Notes under the pieces: generated by a model
The model's input: only the letters and a program-made list of their open reading frames with translations
What the model was told of the DNA's origin: nothing
Databases searched by the model: none
In this document: in pieces, positions 57,401 through 64,000 of the stretch
How positions within the stretch are numbered: the stretch's first letter is position 1
Layout: every line of letters starts with the position of its first letter
DNA from: Hippopus hippopus
Lineage: Eukaryota > Mollusca > Bivalvia > Cardiida > Cardiidae
Direction of reading: 5' to 3'
Length of the DNA: 64,000 nt
Assembly: GCA_946811185.2 (NCBI GenBank)
Contig: OX328105.1
Coordinates: forward strand, 30,817,394-30,881,393
Translations under genes and position numbers: made by a program

Positions 57401-60400
57401 TTGCGCGCTACTCCATTTGATTTGACATGAATATTTATAGATCGAAATAATTGATTGTAATGTTGGGAATTAAATGTTAACGGCCAAATATATTTCAAAA
57501 TCATAGTTTTCAGGTACAAAGTTGATTTTATTTGATATATTCACATGATTTCTCTCTCTATCCATCATGCATCCTACTATCAAGGGATGTTACTCCTGAC
57601 TCCTCCTAATGATCAAAGGGAGACCACCAATACACAAATAATCCTAACTTTGTCATGAGTACTCTCCCGTCAACGAATAAAGGTATTTATTTTCTTAGTA
57701 GGTTGACTTATAAGCCAGTATTTGAATAATATTTCTCCTTTTCTTTCAAATTATTAATTCCACACAATGGCTTCCTTGACAAATACCACTTCAGTGTTCT
57801 CAACGCTTTGATTAAGACTGGAATCAGTCTATTAACCGTTGGCCACACAATCTTGTCGGGCTTTAAAAATGTAGTGGGAAAAACAGCATACATGTATTTA
57901 GCATGTTCTCTTTTTCCTCACAGCGTTTTTTCATCATTTGAAAGATTTTCAACATTTTGTCATTTGGTAGAGTTAAACAGAGCATTTTCTTAGATGGAAA
58001 AAACCCTGAAACTGCAACACAAAAAACTCACTTAACGTCATATTCTCCATGTCTGAATCAACTGACCAGGGAAAAAACCTCTTCGGAGAGCGCAGATTCA
58101 GACCAGATTCAGAACAGACTGCACAGAACATGCAGTCACTCAAATTTTGGATCTGCTATTCCTATTTCTTGATATATCGTAGTTAAGACAGCAATGACCC
58201 TGCAATAATTAGGCTGCTTTACCATGCTTATCAGATCTATTTCATTAATTGAGCACTTTAGTGTAAAACTCTCAGTAACATCTTTGTTTCATCAACATAT
58301 TGGTTCACTCTCATCCTTTCCATATTCCAGATTAAAAGCACAAGGTTTACTGTAGTAATGCTCTTGCTCATTACAATGATTCAATACAATGGCCCATGTT
58401 CTCCAGCGACATGTATAGTCGCTTTTGAAGACAATAAAAGATCAAGATCAGACTTCCCTTTGAATGCAATGCAGATCAGTATCACAGACATACATATTGA
58501 ATATCTTAATTGTCTGTTTATGTATAATTCATATGAAAAAAAAAAACTCAACACTGAGATTGTAATGTTTGGATATTGTTTTTCTGACTATAAAAGGCCA
58601 TAACTGAGTGTTTTAACCAAACTTTCCCGTTTCTGATGACCCAGAGGAAGAAGGCTGTTAAAAACATTGTGGAAAAATGCAAATAACCGTCGTTTTCTCC
58701 TTTTCTCACAATGGTTTTTTTTTACCATATTAACGATTCAAATCATCATTAATTTGGTCTACATTTCATTCGTCATGTGCAAATACTTTCGTTTTGGACA
58801 AGTCTAAAATTACATCATTTGGTTGAGGGTTTGGTAGATACTACATGCTTTGAAAGTAATGTGGGAGAAATTGGCCGGCCGATGTTTTGGACAGAACAAT
58901 GTTGCCAAGGACAATTTAGCCAGCCGAAAAACGTACGGTAGGAAAATTTGTCAAGATAAACGCGAGCAGCCAAAAGTAATCACTTTGATAGTCATAATAC
59001 AGGCACATTCTATACGACTTATTCATCATATCCATCATTCAATATGGATATTATTGATAATATCTGACAATATATTACAGTATAGTTTCAAAAGTTGCAA
59101 AAGTTACAGAAAAGAATACATGTATTTATATTTTCTTAATCTTTTATAAAAGGTTGGTAGGTACTGTTATTCATGATGAGTGATATCTAAAGCTTGAAAA
59201 TCGGTATTACTGGTCAGAATAGTCACTTACATTCTACGTTTTATTGCTGTCGACTGGTAGACATAAATCTTTAGCATTCCGTTAAACTACTAATTTGTAA
59301 GGGACGGAGAGTTCCTACGTGACTCAGTTATAAAATGTCTATCCCATACATAGTTCAAACAACTGCCATTTGATTTGTGATTTCAAACCACTGTAGTTAT
59401 TCAGTGTCGACCGGTTACAGTGCTGACAGCACTTTGATTTACAATAGGGACAAACGACTTCTTTTAACGAGATCAGGGTGAGGCTGAAGAGAAACTCACT
59501 ATTTGGCTGCTAAGTCCGACTCGAAAACCTTTCCCGGACCGTGTAGATCAAGATCAGATTGCACAGAACGTGCAGTCTGATTTTGGATCTACACTGTCCT
59601 GTAAGGAGATATTTTCTTTCAGATGTAATTTTGAAATAGCATAATTTGAGATTTTACTATCGGCTTCAAAGTTTCTTTTAACTTATATAGTAGCTTAATG
59701 TTTAAAACATCTTCAGGAAAGTGGGAGGTGCCGATAGCTGACCTGCATGACCTTTCACCTTCAGCTTTGCCGTGCTCAGTTCCCTCTGCCTGTCGTAATA
59801 TAACAACGAAAAAGGATGCATATGATTTGTTCTTCAATGCGTAAGTGCATTATCGTTCTTTTTGCGAGTAACCTGGATTTAATATCAATATATTTATTAT
59901 CGGTTGTTTTCAAAGTATTGTCGTAGTATTGTGTCGTCGTCGTCTGCATCGTCGAACAAAAAATCTTACCCTTTATATTAAGTATCTCTCTCATTTCTTC
60001 AAATTTTCTTCAAACTTACACAAGTTGTTAACTACCAAATTTCAAAGAGGAACTTATACAACGAGGGCAGGTAACCATCAAAGTATTTTAATACAGTTAT
60101 GCCCCTTTTCGACCGGATCACGGAGATGTATGAAACTCATTTTTGTCAGAGTATGACTCAAATATTTATATACATATATATGCTGCAGGTTCGTTGATCA
60201 TTACGACGGCAAAAGAACACCATTCAATCTAATATTGGACCCAGCTTGGGCGAAAAACGACGATTTTAGAGACGGGACGATAGAATTCCTGGAATATGTC
60301 AGGGCGGCGTTTAATGTAATGTATCAAAGTTTATTATCTGCATTACATAAAAGAGCTGAGATAATTAATCCTTATGCTGCTAAGCGTGACTCACTGACCT

Positions 60401-61814
60401 TTTGCGGACAGTGAAGATCAAGATCAGACTGCACAGAACGTGCAGTCTGATCTTGGATCTACAATGTCCGATAGGGAGATAATTATCTCCAATAGTAATT
60501 TTTAAATCGCATTATCCGGTGAGTTACCATCGGCTTGAAAGTTTCATTTATTTAGCAGGATAAGGGTTGATAGTTCATTACCTAATGGGTATCTGGCATT
60601 ATAGTGCATACTCAGTACAGCCTGTATCAAGATTACGATAACAATATTTCAATAAAATAGGACCAATACGAACAAGCCAGGGCCTATACCTAAAGGAGGC
60701 CAAATACCATAAATAAGTTGATTGGCTGCTGCTGGCAAGCCAGTACGAGTACCTTCATAGAGTACATTTTTTTTTTCCCGGCGCCAACCTAAGCAATCTA
60801 AGGAATTGGCCCTTTTGATTGGCTTCAGGTAGTCAGGCCTATATCTCTGCACTCTGAAATATTTTACCTTCTAGCCGGGAAAAATAGTTTAAGTGTTTGG
60901 CTTTGAGTATTCTTACGTTCGAGTAAGGTCATTTTCGCTGTACAGAAGTCCCGTTCTACAAGATACATAATGACAAATGCCAAAGTAAGACTTGAAGGCC
61001 AAATGATCATCTGGGTAATTATATTATCAACTTGAATCAGTTAGCAGAAAATGTCACTAGAATTCTGAAGGCTGATAATGTTGCACAGGAAAGGAGGCTT
61101 TGGATTCGGATAATGTGCCTGGTAAGTAACCAGCAAAACGTCAGCTTCAAGACAATATCAGTGGTTGAACTGTGGTTAGAAAATGATGAGCCATGCTCTG
61201 GCAAAATAATACCGAATTTATTTTCTAACTCTTCAATCGAAGGCGAAAACGGTAGTTCCCGCGCACTAGTTACTGTGACCTAGGTAAATTCAAGTGCCAC
61301 TCAACCAGGTGGAAATATGACGTAATTTACCCTACATTTCTCGCGCTTTACGTAATATAGTAATGCCTTGGTATGCGGAGGGGGTACGCCACGGGGAATT
61401 ACCGAAAAGAACTGTACTGGATTTTGATGTAAGTCTTCCCCACTCCCCCCCATCCCGCAAAAAAAAAAGGATAGAAGCATTATATAATAGAATAATTGTT
61501 GTTTTTTTTTTCGGTGAAAGATCGAAATTTATTTCATCTCGTGGCTGTGCCACTCATCTCGTGGCTGGGCCACTCGTGAAAATATTACCGATGATGTTCA
61601 CTCGATGAAATAAATTTCGATCTTTCACCGAAATATATATGTCTCCTCAATGTATTGTTAAATGTTAAGCATGCACGCATTGTATTTTCTCCTTTTCCTC
61701 TTTTTTTTAAATCAGCGCGACGTATGGATAGTTCCGATATACAAAACTATTCAATGGATACAAGACCCGACACCTATCGCTAATTTGACAGACTTCAAAC
61801 CGTGGAAATGTTGA
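48443..61814 (+). CDS. Secreted chitin-deacetylase-like protein 2, probable pseudoenzyme (8 exons, 326 aa)
   Basis: Exons: 48443-48571, 50156-50322, 50779-50870, 52946-53044, 54202-54345, 59717-59840, 60189-60315, 61716-61814. Intron phases are 0, 2, 1, 1, 1, 2, 0. A signal peptide (about 1-18) precedes the Cys-rich PCNPTVCTLPDCRC stretch and a full polysaccharide-deacetylase-like domain. Landmarks are VPQIIMV (47-53), NPNGCPIRGTFF (76-87), GHEIGIHS (105-112), RAPEL (149-153), LLYDSSCTS, WPYTLDY, CRNITTKKDAYDLFF, DPAWAKN (269-275) and VWIVP, ending TDFKPWKC. Catalytic motif 1 (normally TFDD) reads SMFG at 54-57. Motif 2 (normally HSxxH) reads HSLNG at 111-115, so one zinc His survives. The His before AAW is D269. 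The protein is a paralogue of gene 1, lying 3.5 kb downstream in the same orientation; over the 42 residues of exon 6 the two share 34. The last intron boundaries match gene 1, but the second intron does not. AATAAA follows at 61849. Confidence 0.9.
48793..49058 (+). mobile_element. Family A MITE in intron 1 of gene 2
   Basis: TTTAACTCTTTAACAAACAAG to GGGTGGTAAAGGATTAG, with the hairpin at about 48898-48962. The right flank segment 'TTTTCAAA..GGCTTC' is present twice, a local duplication. Confidence 0.65.
49235..49575. mobile_element. Inverted-repeat element with internal direct duplication, intron 1 of gene 2
   Basis: Imperfect terminal inverted repeats of about 65 bases match 'GATCTATCACGAACTACCGAAATATTC..' (about 49255) to the complement of '..GAACATTTCGGTGTTCCGTTATAGACC' (about 49526-49552). 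Inside, CATTGCTCGATCATC.. to ..CCGCCTC occurs twice, at about 49280 and 49396, shifted by 116. It belongs to no named family I recognise. Confidence 0.6.
49790..50012 (+). mobile_element. Family A MITE in intron 1 of gene 2
   Basis: 'CCAAACGACTTGTCCGAACTGG..' to 'CTGTGGAAAAGGGTTTA'. The hairpin is GTTGGAAAAGGAGAAATTGC with TTTTCTCCTTTTCCAAC. Confidence 0.65.
50333..50538 (+). mobile_element. Family B MITE starting 10 nt inside intron 2 of gene 2
   Basis: TTAACGTTGCTAAGCGCGAC to AGTAGGATAAGGGTTAA. The hairpin pairs AGATCAAGATAAGACTGC with GTCTAATCTTTGATC. TTAA stands at both edges. It begins ten nucleotides after the exon 2 donor and makes up nearly half of this 456-base intron. Confidence 0.75.
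50535..50745 (+). mobile_element. Second repeat fragment in intron 2 of gene 2
   Basis: It starts TTAACCCTTAAGATGC and includes 'GCTGCTAAGCGTGACTCACTAAC', the family B left end. It then changes to other sequence ending with an AATAAATGG / TCATTCAATCAG tail that looks SINE-like. Together with the preceding copy it fills almost the whole intron. Confidence 0.45.
51205..51360 (+). mobile_element. SINE-tail-like repeat with (GATT)n runs
   Basis: Repeated TTGATTGATTGATTGACG and 'GATGTTTTACCTCCCTTTCAACACTATTTCAG', similar to the stretch at 62340-62400. It probably marks the 3' end of a retroposon. Confidence 0.45.
51395..51580. mobile_element. MITE family F (GGGTCCGTATTCA ends)
   Basis: Ends GGGTCCGTATTCAGCAACC and GGTTGGTGAATACGGAAC form inverted repeats. 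Subterminal TTCTCAAGAAT and ATTCTTAAGAA also pair. The centre has AACCATTTGGTTCAGCCAATCAG. A related copy is at 54394-54558. Confidence 0.7.
51935..52191 (-). mobile_element. Family C MITE in intron 3 of gene 2
   Basis: TGAGCCGCAGAATGACAAAA to TCATAGAGCATGATTTA, with the hairpin GTCAGCCTGCGCAGTCCGCG and GCAGGCTAAC. Confidence 0.7.
52353..52581 (-). mobile_element. Family A MITE with TTAA at both ends, intron 3 of gene 2
   Basis: TTAACCCTTTACCACATAAT to CGTGTGGTAAAGGGTTAA. It is one of the best-preserved copies, with the hairpin at about 52408-52472. Confidence 0.85.
52627..52884 (+). mobile_element. Family C MITE ending ~60 bp before exon 4 of gene 2
   Basis: 'TAACATGCTCTGTGAAACGGG..' with the core CAGAGCCCGCGCAGGCTGAC and 'GATTTTGTGGATCAATAATTATG'. 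The right end is decayed near 52884. Confidence 0.6.
53120..53500. other. Part of intron 4 of gene 2; nothing recognised
   Basis: No repeat or exon could be supported. Confidence 0.4.
53503..53699. mobile_element. TTAA-flanked MITE related to family B
   Basis: TTAACTCTTTCACTGCCAGTG at the left and TGGTTGGCAGCGAAAGAATTAA at the right. Inside are TGTAGATCAAAATTAG and GTGCAGTCTGACCTTAGATC, parts of the family B hairpin. The right half differs from standard family B. Confidence 0.65.
53962..54185 (+). mobile_element. Family C MITE ending 16 bp before exon 5 of gene 2
   Basis: TGAGCCATGCTCTGAGAAAA to CAGAGCGCTGCT. The hairpin core is CAGTCTGCGCAGTCCGCGCA / GGCTGACCTGG. The acceptor of exon 5 (AG at 54200-54201) follows almost immediately, so the MITE supplies the sequence where the branch point should be. 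Confidence 0.7.
54394..54558. mobile_element. MITE family F
   Basis: GGGTCTATATTCACAAACCAC at the left and GGATGGTTGGTTAATTTGGATC at the right, with GACTAAACCAAATGGTTTAG (a palindrome) in the centre. It begins about 50 bases after exon 5 of gene 2. Confidence 0.6.
55002..55262. mobile_element. Family D MITE, best-preserved copy
   Basis: GGCCTGCAACACGCGAAAAG and CTTTTCGCGTGTTGCAGGCC are exact inverted ends of about 40 bases. Two perfect hairpins (TCTCGGATCAGCCTGCGCAG with its complement) stand either side of a short AT-rich spacer. Confidence 0.85.
55428..55666. mobile_element. MITE family G (CGGTGAAAGATCG ends), rearranged
   Basis: CGGTGAAAGATCGAAATTTA (55430) and CGGTGAAAGATCGAAATCTA (55569) are two left ends in tandem. 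GAACATCATCGGTAATATTT and AAATATTACCGATGATGTTC form a long inverted pair around GTGGCTGCGCCA. A complete copy lies at 61509-61633. Confidence 0.65.
55818..55998 (+). mobile_element. Family C MITE with deletion through the hairpin
   Basis: 'GGGTTTGATGCATCTGC..' then 'GAACCTGCACAATCCGTGCAAGGACCATTCCA'. The right hairpin arm and spacer are missing. It ends 'TTACCAGCGCAACGCTC'. Confidence 0.55.
56000..56750. other. Part of intron 5 of gene 2; nothing recognised
   Basis: No exon or repeat family can be supported. Confidence 0.4.
56753..56969 (+). mobile_element. Family B MITE
   Basis: 'TTGAACCTTGGGCTACTAAGCGCGAAT..' to 'AGGTTATGGGTTAA'. The hairpin pairs AGATCAAGATCAGACTG with GTCTGATTTTGTATCT. 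Confidence 0.7.
57048..57840 (-). mobile_element. Interspersed repeat E, copy 2 (inverted relative to 27459-28440)
   Basis: Reverse-complement match to the 27.5-28.4 kb region with the same order of landmarks, but without the 192-base palindrome. It ends with a hairpin, AGACTGGAATCAGTCT (about 57813-57828), where copy 1 has AGACTAGCTTCGCTAGTCT. Confidence 0.7.
57832..57977 (-). mobile_element. Decayed, shortened family A MITE
   Basis: TTAACCGTTGGCCACACAAT to TTTGGTAGAGTTAA, with arms AATGTAGTGGGAAAAAC and TTTTTCCTCACAGCGTTTT. Confidence 0.55.
58085..58145 (+). mobile_element. Family B fragment
   Basis: 'CAGATTCAGAACAGACTGCACAGAACATGCAGTC' matches the family B hairpin in part. Confidence 0.35.
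58146..58600. other. Part of intron 5 of gene 2; nothing recognised
   Basis: AT-rich. No exon is supported. Confidence 0.4.
58605..58832 (-). mobile_element. Family A MITE
   Basis: 'TTTTAACCAAACTTTCCCG..' to 'ACATCATTTGGTTGAGGGTTT', with a hairpin at about 58660-58715. Confidence 0.6.
58833..59498. other. Part of intron 5 of gene 2; nothing recognised
   Basis: No exon or repeat family was recognised. Confidence 0.4.
59499..59704 (+). mobile_element. Family B MITE ending ~12 bp before exon 6 of gene 2
   Basis: 'TTTGGCTGCTAAGTCCGACTC..' to 'ATAGTAGCTTAATGTTTAA'. The hairpin at about 59545-59598 is nearly perfect (AGATCAGATTGCACAG / GTGCAGTCTGATTTTGGATC). Only AAACATCTTCAG separates it from exon 6, so the branch point of this intron must lie within the MITE. 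Confidence 0.75.
60110..60160 (+). mobile_element. Family C end fragment ~30 bp before exon 7 of gene 2
   Basis: 'GGATCACGGAGATGTATGAAACTC..TTTTGTCAGAGTATGACTCA' matches the last ~50 bases of family C. Confidence 0.5.
60364..60570 (+). mobile_element. Family B MITE, well preserved, 50 bp after exon 7 of gene 2
   Basis: TTAATCCTTATGCTGCTAAG to AGCAGGATAAGGGTTGA. The hairpin AGATCAAGATCAGACTGCAC / GTGCAGTCTGATCTTGGATC is perfect around AGAAC. Confidence 0.8.
60571..61508. other. Part of intron 7 of gene 2; nothing recognised
   Basis: No repeat of the main families was recognised, and no exon is supported. Confidence 0.4.
61509..61633. mobile_element. MITE family G, complete copy
   Basis: TTCGGTGAAAGATCGAAATT at the left and AATTTCGATCTTTCACCGAA at the right are exact inverted repeats. 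Inside, 'CTCGTGGCTGTGCCACTCAT' and 'CTCGTGGCTGGGCCACTCGT' are a short tandem duplication. Confidence 0.75.
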
Positions 61815-61848
61815 GTATGACTGTAACTGTATTCACTGTCTTTGCATG

Positions 61849-61854
61849 AATAAA
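61849..61854 (+). promoter_or_regulatory. Polyadenylation signal of deacetylase-like gene 2
   Basis: AATAAA lies 35 bases after the stop codon (61812-61814), followed by a TGTCCTTGTTTCATTG GT/T-rich stretch. It implies a very short 3' UTR. Confidence 0.6.
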
Positions 61855-61939
61855 GATATTTCTCTGTATGTCCTTGTTTCATTGTACTAATTCTTTCCTT
61901 CTTTTCTTCGGAGGCACAATTTAGCAACACGGGTATAAG

Positions 61940-62199
61940 ACATGCTATGTTAAAAGGGGTTTCAATGAGTCTGCAAAAAGCATCGACTCAGGTCAGCCTG
62001 CGCGGACTGCGCAGACGGACCTGAGTCGAAACTTTTTGCAATTTGGTGTTTTTTGCATGTCAAAGAACCAGCCTACCTCATAATTCAGTCGGTTATTAAA
62101 CAAACCGGATTGTATGGATCCATAATTAAGTGATGACTTGCTTGGTATAATGCATTACGGAGATGCATTAAACCCCCTGTTGTCAGAGCGTCACTCATG
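61940..62199 (+). mobile_element. Family C MITE downstream of gene 2
   Basis: 'GACATGCTATGTTAAAAGGGG..' to 'GTTGTCAGAGCGTCACTCA', with the hairpin CTCAGGTCAGCCTGCGC / GCGCAGACGGACCTGAG. Confidence 0.7.
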
Positions 62200-62605
62200 T
62201 ATTTTGATGTTCGCAGAGTAATGCCTCTGTAGTTCTTTGTGAGAGTCGATGTTGTGGTTGGACTGTCTCACCGAAACAATTCACACCGTAAGTTTTACAT
62301 ATAAAAACTTACGGCTTATCCGGCATTGTATGATGGATTGTGATTAACTGATTGACTGACTGATTGATTTATGTTTTACACCGCTTTCAACACGGTTTGT
62401 TTGGGCTCTTAGTTGTCTCGCCAATAAAAACACATTACGAACCCTTCATCGTCAGTGAGCCACTAAGTCTCCTGTTATGACCTCTGAATTTTAAACCTTC
62501 CAGTAGGGATAATGAGAGAGTATTTGCAGTAAATACTCAAGTTTTTTTTTTTCTTCAAAACGTGAGAGCTTTTTTATATTATTACCCAAATATGGTTATG
62601 TTGTC

Positions 62606-63110
<505 letters not shown>

Positions 63111-63268
63111 ACGTAAAAAAAAAAAACCAACCAGCATTTTCTCCTTTTTCCATATTTTTTTCTGTCCTATCAGAAAACCTAAGGTCTTTTGTACCAATTT
63201 AGTGTTTGTCATATGGAGATGTTTTCAATTTGGGAGAGTCTTAAACTTGTCATGTGGGAAAGGGTTAA
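63111..63268 (+). mobile_element. Decayed family A MITE (right half)
   Basis: 'CCAACCAGCATTTTCTCC..' through 'GGGAGAGTCTTAAACTTG' to 'CATGTGGGAAAGGGTTAA'. Confidence 0.45.
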
Positions 63269-63504
63269 CTGTTTCTTCTCTTGATTTCATATGGCTGGTT
63301 TTAAATTGTAAAGGTGCAAAGCCATGCATGCTTTCAAATGGAGAGATAGATGATGGTCACTTTTGCGCGAACCCTCGAGCGTCACGGCAACTGTTGCGTC
63401 AGCTGCTTCTGCCGAAAATGGATCATGTGTTTGTAAAGAAAAGTCCTATGTACCGTTCTTGATAATTATTAGCAAACAAAGGGTGAATTAGGAATATAAT
63501 AAAT

Positions 63505-63666
63505 AGGATAATCAACTGGTTATGTGTGATATGAAAAATCTGTCACTCGAATGGGGTTTGATGCGGTTAAAAAACTCGTCCTTCGGACTTGTTTTTTTTT
63601 TTAACCGCACCACAACCCATTCTAGTGACAGATTTTTAATATCACGCACAACCAGTAGATTATCCT
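63505..63666. mobile_element. 162-bp near-perfect palindrome
   Basis: The arms start AGGATAATCAACTGGTTATG and end AACCAGTAGATTATCCT. They continue through AAAAATCTGTCACT / AGTGACAGATTTTT and GCGGTTAAAAAA / TTTTTTAACCGC around a CGTCCTTCGGACTTG tip. It is probably a foldback MITE and ends about 85 bases before the next candidate gene start. Confidence 0.75.
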
Positions 63667-63751
63667 CTATGTACCGGTTCACACGACCTTCTTCTGTCTG
63701 TTGACAATGAGGTCAATGTGTTGCGATAAGGACCTGTCTAGGAATATCAAG

Positions 63752-63812
63752 ATGGCTGCGTCAACTATTGCCTTCACCGTACTTGTGGTTGTTTTGACTG
63801 TAAATGGACAAG
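63752..63812 (+). CDS. Candidate first coding exon (signal peptide) of a gene leaving the window
   Basis: ATG at 63752 stands in a strong animal context (ATCAAGATGG). It opens 20 codons, MAASTIAFTVLVVVLTVNGQ, plus one base, followed by a GTATTA donor at 63813 (phase 1). The peptide has the n-, h- and c-regions of a secretory signal, with a likely cut after NGQ or just beyond the splice. The frame also runs on into the intron to a stop at 63922, so the splice is inferred. Unlike the two deacetylase-like genes, no Cys-rich segment is on this exon, so it is not clearly a third copy. Confidence 0.45.
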
Positions 63813-64000
63813 GTATTACTGATAAAGTTAGGGTTTTTTTTACATCAACATTTAGAAAGAATATAATACACATTGCACTAGGAATAAGCTTCGGATTTGA
63901 GCCATACACCAATATCCCGTGAAAAACAGGCATTGTCTAATTCCATTTCATATGTTAGAGGTTATAGCGATTGTCGATTTTAGGGCCTAAGCTGTCGAGG
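63813..64000. other. Putative intron, cut by window end
   Basis: AT-rich with a T-run at 63834-63842. No further exon is visible before the window ends. Confidence 0.35.

Overview
The window looks like nuclear DNA of an invertebrate animal, most likely a bivalve mollusc. It is AT-rich, its genes are broken into short exons with GT..AG introns, and it is packed with short interspersed repeats. The strongest taxonomic hint is a repeat family with an 'AACAAGAGGGCC..TGGCCCT' head and a 'GAGCACTTTGTGCTCAGGTGAGCTAA' tail, which I associate with bivalve genomes. I could not test this by search. No bacterial, organellar or viral gene was recognised, and no CRISPR array, rRNA or functional tRNA gene was found.

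Genes. Four gene models, all on the + strand, can be supported. (1) 8048-14525: a four-exon, 188-residue, four-transmembrane protein of the claudin/PMP22 superfamily, with the W..GLW..C..C signature in its first extracellular loop and all introns in phase 1. (2) 34979-44939 and (3) 48443-61814: a head-to-tail pair of eight-exon genes for secreted chitin-deacetylase-like proteins of 327 and 326 residues. The fold-defining sequence runs end to end, but the catalytic Asp, the zinc-binding His residues and the catalytic His are replaced in one or both copies, so both look like pseudoenzymes. Their exon structures agree at six introns and differ at one. (4) 63752-63812: one candidate signal-peptide exon of a gene that leaves the window.

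Repeats fill almost everything else. Family A (about 230 bp, ends CCCTTTACCA..TGGTAAAGGG, flanked by TTAA, strong central hairpin) has roughly 25-30 copies. Family B (about 205 bp, TTAA-flanked, GCAGTCTGATC hairpin) has about ten. Family C (about 270 bp, ends TGAGCCATGCTCTG..) has about eighteen. Family D (about 260 bp, ends GGCCTGCAACACGCGAAAAG) has three. There are also tRNA-derived SINEs, pogo/mariner-like and hAT-like MITEs, and several perfect-looking long palindromes.

Three larger elements (18594-19823, 21852-24771, 37526-40095) carry internal tandem arrays with a period near 145 bp. Many units hold an AGGTCA-CT-AGGTCA direct repeat, which is the form of a Rev-erb/E75-type (RevDR2) nuclear-receptor site. 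One array sits in intron 3 of the first deacetylase-like gene.

Layout: 1-8 kb repeats; 8-14.5 kb claudin-like gene and its probable 3' UTR; 16-34 kb repeat-rich intergenic DNA with two tandem-array elements; 35-45 kb deacetylase-like gene 1; 45-48 kb spacer; 48.4-61.8 kb deacetylase-like gene 2; 62-64 kb repeats and the start of the next gene. The two deacetylase-like proteins would act outside the cell, probably binding rather than processing chitin or a related polysaccharide. No functional link to the claudin-like gene is visible.
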